DNA of 5,187 bases from assembly GCA_002506595.1 (NCBI GenBank), contig DAXV01000009.1:1169-6355 (forward strand), read 5' to 3'. Of this stretch, positions 1 through 5,187 are shown in pieces (position 1 is the first letter of the stretch; each line of letters begins with the position of its first letter). Below the pieces are notes generated by a model. It was not told the origin of the DNA. It was given only the letters and a program-made list of their open reading frames with translations, and did not search any database. The DNA is from Acidilobaceae archaeon UBA158 (GTDB lineage Archaea; Thermoproteota; Thermoprotei_A; Sulfolobales; Acidilobaceae). The position numbers and the translations under genes were made by a program.

Positions 1-18
1 TTATCTTAATTCAATATT

Positions 19-25
19 AAAAAAA
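19..25 (-). terminator. Possible oligo-T terminator after the permease gene
   Basis: On the minus strand a run of seven T lies about 20 bases past the TAA stop of the permease, inside an A/T-only stretch. Archaeal RNA polymerase can terminate at such U-rich tracts without a hairpin, and no hairpin is needed or evident here. In a region this AT-rich, T-runs also occur by chance, so the call rests on position alone. Confidence 0.35.
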
Positions 26-45
26 TTAATATAAAATTTATAAAA

Positions 46-1962
46 TTATTTTTGATTATTATCTTTGGTAATGTCTATACCCATATTCTTCATAACCGCT
101 ACTAAATCATCAGTTAATATTCCGCTCTTTGCTGAATATACAAACAATACTGCTGCAACTACTACTGCTAATATCGTATCCCATGGATAAGGTATAATTG
201 CATAATGCGGCATATATGGCCCTAATGAACTTAAATATGAAAGAATTAACCCAGCAAATACTACTGTGATAACCCAAAATCCTGCCTTTATTTGGGATTT
301 TGAATATGTTGAAATACCTCTATAAAGTATATAGGTAAATAATATCGTTGTTATAAGATTTATTACAACCCATAGTATAAAGTTGGGGGCAGTATTAGCG
401 AGTATTTCGCTAAATGGAGGTATCGTGCTCATGCTATAATAGCTTGCAACTTTCTGTATTATACCATAGTCTAAGAAATAAATTGTTGTTACCGCTAATA
501 TAATCCAATATATAACTCCCAATATAATTCCAAGACTTCTGCTACTCCCTAATCTCTTAGGCATTGTATACATATAGAATATTGGTATTCCTGCTAATAT
601 TAAAGCATCTACTCCCCATAAAACAGAGAAGGTACTCCAGTAAACTATCAAAAACGCTGCTATAAAAGCAATTCCTCCCAAAATCCATGGAGTGGGTAAC
701 TTAAATGGTCTATGGGCATTAGGAGCTGTTTTTCTAAATACAACAAGGGCAGAACCTCCTATCATATATGTAAACACTGTAGTTGATGATATATATCCTA
801 TTATTAAAACCCATGCTGGATATGGTATCAAAAACGCAGCTCCAATTAACCATGAAGCTAATAGAGAAACCCACGGAACCTTATGCTTGTTTAACCATAG
901 AAAAGCATCTGGCAAATGGCCATCTGTTGTCATTCCATAAAAAACTCTAGCTGTAGTACCTTCATAAATCCAACCCGTGCCTGAAGGTGATACTATAGCG
1001 TCTATTAATAGGAATATTCCCCAGCCTACAAGAATCGGTATTGCAGATATTTTTAGAATTTGATAGAAAGGCCCGCTGGTAAGAACTGATGATGTTAATC
1101 CAGTCCAATTACCAGGAGCTATTGTAACGCCTGAGGCTGTTGACACCTTACCCCAATCTATTCCTCCTATAAAAGCTACTTGGAGTAAAACATATATTGC
1201 AACAACTATGATAAATCCTAAAACAGTTCCTAGCGGTACATCTCTTTTTGGATTCTTAGATTCCCCAGCAAATTCTAATCCTTGTCTAAAACCCAAGTAT
1301 GCAAATGCTATACCTGTTGTTGGTATTGCAAATAATACAGGTGATGTGCCATATGGTAAAAAGCTAGGAGTAACAAAATTCTTAGGATGTAAAAATAGAG
1401 CTAAAAGCAATATTATAGTTATAAGAGGAACGAAAAGTTTCCACCATCCTACGACTGTATTTGTTTTTCCCATTACATGAACTCCATAGTAGTTTAAGAG
1501 GAAGAAGAAAGTAAGGAAGGCAAAAGCAACTAAAACACCGAAAAGTGTTAAATAACCTGAGGAATTAATAAGTCCATGCACATATGACGACATGTAAGTT
1601 ACAACTGCTTCAGCCTCAGCAGGTGCAACTGTTATAACGCTTAATAAATATGCCCAAGCAAGTATAAATGAGGCAAAGCTCCCATGAGAATATTGAGGAT
1701 ATCTAACGATTGAACCAGTTTTTGGTATCATACCTGCTATTTCTGCAAAAACTAATGCTATGAAAAACATTAGTATACCTGCCACTATCCATGATAATAT
1801 AGCTCCTGGTCCAACTACAGAGCTTGCATATAATGCACCGAATAGCCATCCTGAACCTATCATAGCACCTACTACTAAATATGTTATATCCCAGAAATTC
1901 AATGCCTTTTTAAGCTGTTTATCAGTCTCCTCTGCTCTATTTATATATTTTTCCTCTCCCAA
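46..1962 (-). CDS. APC superfamily amino acid permease with C-terminal membrane extension
   Basis: Predicted secondary transporter of amino acids or related amines in the cytoplasmic membrane. From the TTG start the protein has 638 residues. The APC signatures are visible: the unwound helix-1 motif GAMIGSG (residues 32-38), which in the family contacts substrate, and GESKNPKRD (233-241) after helix 6, the usual E-x-K-N-P-x-R loop. About 12 membrane segments (near 27-50, 53-79, 95-124, 138-164, 173-191, 210-234, 245-268, 303-326, 364-381, 384-409, 426-443, 447-465) form the normal APC core. Four more follow (476-498, 527-547, 560-578, 593-611), then a short charged tail. Bacterial APC members are usually 450-550 residues, so this is long. 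The segment RYPQYSHG (87-94) recalls the YveA-like aspartate/proton symporter group, from memory and unverified; substrate cannot be assigned. Start: AGGTGAT at 1967-1973 best serves TTG at 1962. GTG at 1971 and ATG at 1968 are alternatives that would fall inside the binding site. It appears monocistronic. Confidence 0.93.
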   Translation of the reverse strand: MGEEKYINRAEETDKQLKKALNFWDITYLVVGAMIGSGWLFGALYASSVVGPGAILSWIVAGILMFFIALVFAEIAGMIPKTGSIVRYPQYSHGSFASFILAWAYLLSVITVAPAEAEAVVTYMSSYVHGLINSSGYLTLFGVLVAFAFLTFFFLLNYYGVHVMGKTNTVVGWWKLFVPLITIILLLALFLHPKNFVTPSFLPYGTSPVLFAIPTTGIAFAYLGFRQGLEFAGESKNPKRDVPLGTVLGFIIVVAIYVLLQVAFIGGIDWGKVSTASGVTIAPGNWTGLTSSVLTSGPFYQILKISAIPILVGWGIFLLIDAIVSPSGTGWIYEGTTARVFYGMTTDGHLPDAFLWLNKHKVPWVSLLASWLIGAAFLIPYPAWVLIIGYISSTTVFTYMIGGSALVVFRKTAPNAHRPFKLPTPWILGGIAFIAAFLIVYWSTFSVLWGVDALILAGIPIFYMYTMPKRLGSSRSLGIILGVIYWIILAVTTIYFLDYGIIQKVASYYSMSTIPPFSEILANTAPNFILWVVINLITTILFTYILYRGISTYSKSQIKAGFWVITVVFAGLILSYLSSLGPYMPHYAIIPYPWDTILAVVVAAVLFVYSAKSGILTDDLVAVMKNMGIDITKDNNQK

Positions 1963-1966
1963 AAAC

Positions 1967-1973
1967 ATCACCT
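1967..1973 (-). promoter_or_regulatory. Shine-Dalgarno site deciding the permease start
   Basis: The minus strand reads AGGTGAT, a seven-base match to the complement of the archaeal 16S rRNA 3' end. Six bases separate GGTG from TTG at 1962. The ATG at 1968 and GTG at 1971 overlap the site itself and could be used only by a leaderless or near-leaderless message. This makes TTG the preferred start. Confidence 0.6.
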
Positions 1974-2002
1974 AACTGTTGTTTTAAAAAAACGTTAAGC
2001 TA

Positions 2003-2015
2003 TTTATAAATCTTT
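2003..2015 (-). promoter_or_regulatory. BRE/TATA promoter of the permease gene
   Basis: The minus strand reads AAAGA (2015-2011) followed by TTTATAAA (2010-2003), a good purine-rich BRE next to an archaeal TATA box. Transcription starting about 26 bases beyond the box centre would begin near 1980. That leaves a leader of under 20 bases that still contains the AGGTGAT ribosome binding site. TTTATAAA is itself palindromic, so the upstream AAAGA gives the direction. Confidence 0.6.
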
Positions 2016-2092
2016 AATATAAAAAATATATACGTGGGAATTTTTATTTAGAAACTAGAATAATATAGGTAGGACTTAATCTAATAAAAAGT

Positions 2093-2111
2093 TAATTAAA
2101 TCGTTTAATTA
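2093..2111. repeat. Inverted repeat, 8-bp arms, 3-base loop
   Basis: TAATTAAA (2093-2100) and TTTAATTA (2104-2111) are perfect reverse complements around TCG. All arm bases are A or T, so a hairpin would be weak, and chance occurrence in this composition is likely. It lies about 180 bases past the rfcL stop and 80 bases upstream of the permease TATA box. Confidence 0.4.
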
Positions 2112-2150
2112 TAAAATAAAAATATAATACCTAATTTTAAAAATAATTGC

Positions 2151-2170
2151 TTAGTTATTAATATAACTAA
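2151..2170. repeat. Inverted repeat, 8-bp arms, possibly rfcL terminator-associated
   Basis: TTAGTTAT (2151-2158) and ATAACTAA (2163-2170) are perfect reverse complements with loop TAAT. Read as minus-strand RNA, the hairpin lies about 120 bases after the rfcL stop and a T-rich segment follows it (near 2138-2146). That could form a terminator or 3'-end structure for the rfcS-rfcL message, but archaeal termination does not usually depend on hairpins. Confidence 0.4.
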
Positions 2171-2250
2171 AAATATCAAAATTTATATAAAATTAATTAC
2201 AAAGTTTTATTTCATTAATAAACAAATCTATGAAGAATCATTTAATATAT

Positions 2251-2255
2251 AAAAA
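2251..2255 (-). terminator. Possible T-run terminator after rfcL
   Basis: The minus strand has five T in a row about 37 bases past the rfcL TAG stop, within a T-rich A/T background. Position suits the end of the rfcS-rfcL operon. The run is short and similar runs occur by chance nearby, so this is a weak call. Confidence 0.25.
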
Positions 2256-2291
2256 TTCATGAATATAAAATCATATTTCTATTGAATTTAG

Positions 2292-3704
2292 CTATTTCTT
2301 AATCCTTTTATTATATCTTCTCTTACTTTTCTCATTTTTATCAGATGTTTTTACCCCAAATAAATCTAATGAAACTTGCTTCTTTTCTTCTTTTTCTTTA
2401 ATATTAACTTCCTCTTTTTTACCTTCCTTTAATTTTTCTATTTCTTTTTCTATATCTTTGTATCTATTACCAGCTAAATATTTCAAATCATCTTCAGTAA
2501 ATCCATATGCTCTTGCTATCATAGCTGCTTTTTCTACATTTCCATATCTAAACATCACAATCAAATATTGCATAACATCGGATTTTATTGTTCTTTGAGA
2601 TGCAAACGTTCTTTTTGATAAAATCTCTGCTATCCTGTCTCTTGTGTCTCTTAGACTTTTTAATTGAGCCATAATTTTTATTTTTTGAGGATATGAAAAT
2701 TTATTCTTTAATATGTCACCATTTTTCCTTGCATATGTGATACCTGGACCAATCAAATCAAAAACATAAGAGAGCATATCCCAATCTCCAGATTTAGCTC
2801 TTCTTAGAAATAATGAAGCTCTTGATAAAGAATCCATTGCCCTAAATAAATCCTCATAATCACCATATTTTAATGGCACATTATCATTAAACCAAGCAAT
2901 TAGCGTTTCATAATCTTCTTCAGAATTCATTACATTTCTTCTTGATTGCCATGCCTCTTTTGCATAAAAAACTCCATTCAAAGTTCTCCATAAATCTATA
3001 CTTTTATCCCTTCCTTTTATAACTAACGATACTATATTAAATGTAACCTTTCCATAACCTTCTGCAACAGCCTCTAAATCATTAATTGCGCCTCTCAAAT
3101 CACCCATACTTTTTTCTGCTATGAATTTTAAGGCCTCTCTTTCACATTCAAGGTTTTCTTTGTTACAAATGCCTTGTAAAACTGATATGATTTGGTTTAA
3201 AGTTAATGGTTTAAATTCAACCATAGAAACAAATTCTCTTATTGGCCTTAACTGATCTTTCCATGGGTCATTTGCAGTTAATACGATTGGATTTATAGTA
3301 TAGGGTATTATTTTTGTTAACTCATCAACTCCCCCAATATCTCCCCTTGGACTAAGCCCATCTATCTCATCCATCAAAATTAATATCATCTTTTTAAATA
3401 AAGGTCTTTTTTGAGATGCATTTACAACTGTTTTCTTTATATCTTGTGTTCTTCTATAATCACTTGCATTTAATTCTAATAATTCTAAATCATACTCGTT
3501 TGCTATTGCTTCAACGAGACTTGTTTTCCCTACACCAGGAGGACCATACAATAATAATGCCTTTTTTTCAGGTCTTTTACCTTCAAGCCATGCATGAATC
3601 CATGTTAGCATTTGACTCTTAGCTTCTTCTTGATTTATTATATCATCGACCTTTTTTGGCCTATATTTTATAATCCATGGTATTTTTAATTCATTTGAAG
3701 ACAA
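2292..3704 (-). CDS. rfcL: Replication factor C large subunit
   Basis: Large subunit of the archaeal clamp loader. With small subunits it binds PCNA, opens the ring using ATP and loads it at primer-template junctions. The 470-residue protein starts with the RFC box KYRPKKVDDII (13-23). It then has Walker A GPPGVGKT (54-61), Walker B with D112-E113 in MDEID, sensor 1 TAND (143-146), and sensor 2 GDLR (201-204) in the AAA+ lid. The helical collar region follows to about residue 415. From about 415 the protein is charged and Lys/Glu rich, and contains Q443-V-S-L-D-L-F-G450, a PCNA-interacting (PIP) motif of Q-x-x-L-x-x-F form. As expected for the large subunit, it has no SRC arginine-finger motif. 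Length is within the archaeal range (about 400-500). The TTG start is preceded by GGGTG seven bases upstream, inside the end of rfcS; the next Met, at residue 32, would cut off the RFC box. Only two bases separate it from rfcS, so the two are almost certainly co-transcribed. Confidence 0.97.
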   Translation of the reverse strand: MSSNELKIPWIIKYRPKKVDDIINQEEAKSQMLTWIHAWLEGKRPEKKALLLYGPPGVGKTSLVEAIANEYDLELLELNASDYRRTQDIKKTVVNASQKRPLFKKMILILMDEIDGLSPRGDIGGVDELTKIIPYTINPIVLTANDPWKDQLRPIREFVSMVEFKPLTLNQIISVLQGICNKENLECEREALKFIAEKSMGDLRGAINDLEAVAEGYGKVTFNIVSLVIKGRDKSIDLWRTLNGVFYAKEAWQSRRNVMNSEEDYETLIAWFNDNVPLKYGDYEDLFRAMDSLSRASLFLRRAKSGDWDMLSYVFDLIGPGITYARKNGDILKNKFSYPQKIKIMAQLKSLRDTRDRIAEILSKRTFASQRTIKSDVMQYLIVMFRYGNVEKAAMIARAYGFTEDDLKYLAGNRYKDIEKEIEKLKEGKKEEVNIKEKEEKKQVSLDLFGVKTSDKNEKSKRRYNKRIKK

Positions 3705-3706
3705 AA

Positions 3707-4684
3707 TTACGCACCCAATTTTTTACCCATCATAGAAAGCCAGGCTAAAAATGCGCTTAATTGAATATCCTCATCGCTACCTTCTGATATCCTAAAATGC
3801 ACTTCTCCTAAATAATCCGCTATCAATACCCTTAATTCTTCACTTATTTTTAAATCTGGCCCCATAATTTCTCTATGTATTTGTTTAACTACATCTTCAC
3901 CGCTTAATCCATATTCAATCATAACTTTCCTTAAAATTTCTCTTGCTTCAATAAAGTTCCCTTTTAATGCTGTTTCTATCATATCAGTTATATCCTTTGG
4001 TCTTGCCATGCCAACTACTTTAAATACCAATTCTGAAGTAATCTTTCCTAAATAAGCTGATGCTTGCAAAACATTTATCGCCTTTCTCATATCTCCTTCA
4101 GATATTTCAAATATTATATCTAAGGCTTCTTCTTCATATTCAACGCCCTCTTTATCTGCAATATATTTTAGTCTATCAACAACGTCTTCTTTCTTTAGTG
4201 ATGTAAATCTAAAGAATGCACACCTGCTTTGTATAGGATCTATTATTTTTGATGGATAATTTGCTGCTAAAATAAATCTTGTTGAAGCGCTATATAATTC
4301 CATAAGTCTTCTTAACGCCTGTTGAGCATCACTTGTCATGTTATCAGCTTCATCTAATAGAACTATTTTAAATGGAATTTCTGGAGGGGTTTTACTTCTT
4401 GCAAATTCCTTAACTTTTTCTCTTATAGTATCTATACCTCTCTCATCACTTGCGTTTAATTCTAGCATGAATTGTTGATATGAGTCGCCATATAAATCAT
4501 GGGCCAACGCATGAGCAGCTGTAGTTTTCCCAGTTCCTGGAGGTCCTGCAAATAATAAATGAGGCATATTCTTTTCTTGAACAAATTTCATTAATCTTGA
4601 TGTTATATCTTGCTGATCTATTATATCTTTTAAAGATCTAGGTCTGTATTTTTCTGTCCATAGAAGCTCTGAAACTGAACTCAT
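3707..4684 (-). CDS. rfcS: Replication factor C small subunit
   Basis: Small subunit of the archaeal clamp loader, normally present in several copies per complex; its ATP hydrolysis drives PCNA loading for DNA replication and repair. From the chosen ATG the protein has 325 residues, the normal length. It shows the RFC box EKYRPRSLKDII (11-22), Walker A GPPGTGKT (47-54), Walker B LLDEAD (109-114), sensor 1 around A141-N142, the SRC arginine-finger motif (153-155), sensor 2 GDMR (197-200) and a C-terminal helical collar (about 230-320). The reading frame extends upstream to another ATG at 4714, adding ten residues. The ATG at 4684 is preferred because GGTG lies five bases before it and the predicted transcription start falls downstream of 4714. 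Known homologues begin similarly, with a short leader before LLW-x-EKYRP. It is the first gene of the rfcS-rfcL operon and is divergent from aconitase. Confidence 0.97.
   Translation of the reverse strand: MSSVSELLWTEKYRPRSLKDIIDQQDITSRLMKFVQEKNMPHLLFAGPPGTGKTTAAHALAHDLYGDSYQQFMLELNASDERGIDTIREKVKEFARSKTPPEIPFKIVLLDEADNMTSDAQQALRRLMELYSASTRFILAANYPSKIIDPIQSRCAFFRFTSLKKEDVVDRLKYIADKEGVEYEEEALDIIFEISEGDMRKAINVLQASAYLGKITSELVFKVVGMARPKDITDMIETALKGNFIEAREILRKVMIEYGLSGEDVVKQIHREIMGPDLKISEELRVLIADYLGEVHFRISEGSDEDIQLSAFLAWLSMMGKKLGA
3712..3716 (-). promoter_or_regulatory. rfcL ribosome binding site inside the end of rfcS
   Basis: GGGTG on the minus strand forms part of the last Gly and Ala codons of rfcS and lies seven bases before the TTG start of rfcL. 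The rfcS stop codon falls between the site and the start. This layout favours re-initiation or coupling of rfcL translation to that of rfcS. Confidence 0.6.
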
Positions 4685-4689
4685 TTTTT

Positions 4690-4693
4690 CACC
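4690..4693 (-). promoter_or_regulatory. Shine-Dalgarno site deciding the rfcS start
   Basis: The minus strand reads GGTG followed by five A and ATG at 4684. This supports the inner ATG over the one at 4714, which has no such site before it and lies upstream of the predicted transcription start. Confidence 0.6.
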
Positions 4694-4715
4694 ATCTATT
4701 AAGTACACATTCAAA

Positions 4716-4723
4716 AATATAAA
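4716..4723 (-). promoter_or_regulatory. Candidate TATA box of the rfcS-rfcL operon
   Basis: TTTATATT on the minus strand is the best TATA-like element upstream of rfcS. A start about 26 bases past its centre falls near 4694-4697, giving a leader of some 10-13 bases that still covers GGTG. The BRE position is not convincing, and the surrounding AT-richness offers other candidates. Confidence 0.4.
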
Positions 4724-4850
4724 TTAAACATTAAGAACAAAGAAGTAACCCTGATTAATTTTCATAAAAATATTTAATATATTTTAAATACTTTTTATAA
4801 TAAAATAAAAATCTAAAGTATAAGAATATTTAATTTTAATAATCTAATAT

Positions 4851-4864
4851 TAAATCTTTAATAA
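4851..4864 (+). promoter_or_regulatory. Candidate BRE/TATA promoter of aconitase
   Basis: TAAAT (4851-4855) and TTTAATAA (4857-4864) resemble a BRE plus TATA box. A transcription start about 26 bases downstream falls near 4886, immediately before the GGGTG ribosome binding site and GTG at 4889. A very short leader is implied. Other A/T stretches nearby could also serve. Confidence 0.35.
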
Positions 4865-4886
4865 CTTGATTTTAAACTATTATTTT

Positions 4887-4891
4887 GGGTG
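4887..4891 (+). promoter_or_regulatory. Ribosome binding site of aconitase
   Basis: GGGTG lies six bases before TTG at 4898, closely matching the arrangement in front of rfcL. It overlaps the in-frame GTG at 4889, which would be the start only if the message is leaderless. Confidence 0.5.
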
Positions 4892-4897
4892 CCTGTA

Positions 4898-5187
4898 TTG
4901 GCATTGAAAGAAAATATTAATAAATTATTTGAGCAGATAGATACATATCAAGGTAAGGCTTATATAGTCAATTTAAATAATTTAGATAAATTAGGATTAG
5001 GTAAATTAAAAGAAATACCATATTCTATGAGAATACTCATTGAAAATTTGATAAGAAATTACGATGGATATGTAGTAAGAGATGAAGATATAGAAAATAT
5101 ATTAAATTGGAGGCAAAATGCGGGTAAAACTGAAATACCATTACATCCTGCTAGGGTAGTAATGCAAGACTTTACAGGAGTACCGGC
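4898..5187 (+). CDS. acnA: Aconitate hydratase, N-terminal part (runs off the window)
   Basis: Start of an aconitase of the AcnA/IRP1 type, the cytoplasmic [4Fe-4S] enzyme that converts citrate to isocitrate in the citric acid cycle. Only 96 codons of a protein usually 850-900 residues long are present. They contain two family signatures: IPYSMRILIENLIRNYD (40-56) and PARVVMQDFTGVP (84-96). The glutamine in QDFTGVP matches a substrate-contacting residue of aconitases. The cluster-binding cysteines would lie beyond the edge, so an intact enzyme cannot be confirmed here. Start choice: an in-frame TAA at 4862-4864 sets the upstream limit, and there is no ATG between it and the conserved region. 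TTG at 4898 has GGGTG six bases before it. GTG at 4889 (leaderless) and TTG at 4904 are alternatives, changing the N-terminus by three or two residues. The gene is divergent from rfcS. Confidence 0.92.
   Translation, partial: MALKENINKLFEQIDTYQGKAYIVNLNNLDKLGLGKLKEIPYSMRILIENLIRNYDGYVVRDEDIENILNWRQNAGKTEIPLHPARVVMQDFTGVP

Larger units (their letters stand above)
1972..2291. other. AT-rich spacer between rfcL and the permease gene
   Basis: This 320-base stretch is nearly all A and T and holds no coding region I can support. At the left end it carries the permease promoter (2003-2015). In the middle are two 8-bp inverted repeats (2093-2111 and 2151-2170). At the right end is the rfcL 3' flank, with a five-T run on the minus strand at 2251-2255 and the palindrome ATTCATGAAT at 2255-2264. 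Two slightly GC-richer spots, ACGTGGGA near 2032-2039 and GGTAGGAC near 2068-2075, have no assigned role. I found no C/D box pair or tRNA-like fold by eye. Confidence 0.7.

Noticed and set aside
692..1975. Plus-strand open frames of 71-90 codons opposite the permease gene (692-940, 1208-1480, 1760-1975)
   Set aside because: They are antisense shadows of a clear permease gene, have no family motifs, and their composition reflects the reverse of membrane-helix codons.
1988..1998. AACGTT palindrome between the permease TATA box and start as an operator
   Set aside because: Only six bases are symmetric and flanking bases break the symmetry, so there is no support beyond chance.
1972..2291. Small RNA gene (C/D box or tRNA) in the long spacer
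   Set aside because: No TGATGA-type C box with a paired CTGA D box, and no cloverleaf or GC-rich stems were found on either strand by eye.
3416..3622. Plus-strand open frame of 68 codons opposite rfcL
   Set aside because: It overlaps the Walker A and Walker B coding region of rfcL on the other strand and has a low-complexity Leu/His-rich translation with no support.
4685..4714. Ten-residue N-terminal extension of RfcS from the upstream ATG at 4714
   Set aside because: There is no ribosome binding site before that ATG, the predicted TATA box overlaps it, and a GGTG site sits correctly before the inner ATG.
1..5187. Mobile element, CRISPR array, toxin-antitoxin or defence system
   Set aside because: No transposase, integrase, regularly spaced repeats or short paired genes are present; all coding regions are core or transport genes with similar composition.

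Overview
The window is a very AT-rich stretch of archaeal chromosome. It holds a complete amino-acid/polyamine/organocation (APC) type permease, the two replication factor C genes (rfcS then rfcL, one operon), and the first 96 codons of an aconitase that runs off the right edge. The archaeal assignment is firm: the clamp loader has one small and one large RFC subunit, the large subunit ends in a PCNA-binding motif, and promoters are of the TATA/BRE kind. The low GC, GGTG-type ribosome binding sites, frequent TTG starts and an aconitase of the AcnA/IRP1 type fit a crenarchaeon, perhaps a low-GC acidophile such as a Caldisphaera relative. That genus-level guess is inference from memory and is weak.

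Layout, left to right: a short AT-rich tail with a possible oligo-T terminator (1-45); the permease on the minus strand (46-1962); a 320-base AT-rich spacer with the permease promoter at its left end, two small inverted repeats and the rfcL 3' end at its right (1972-2291); rfcL (2292-3704) and rfcS (3707-4684), both minus, separated by two bases; a 213-base divergent promoter region (4685-4897); and the start of aconitase on the plus strand (4898 to the edge).

RfcS and RfcL together form the clamp loader that opens PCNA and places it on primed DNA. Their co-transcription in the order small-large is a known archaeal arrangement. The permease and the aconitase are metabolic neighbours with no evident functional link to the clamp loader.

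I see no mobile element, CRISPR array, tRNA, rRNA or defence system, and nothing that looks like an undescribed system. The points most worth a second look are the shared GGTG-plus-TTG start arrangement, the four-helix C-terminal extension of the permease, and the embedding of the rfcL ribosome binding site in the last codons of rfcS.
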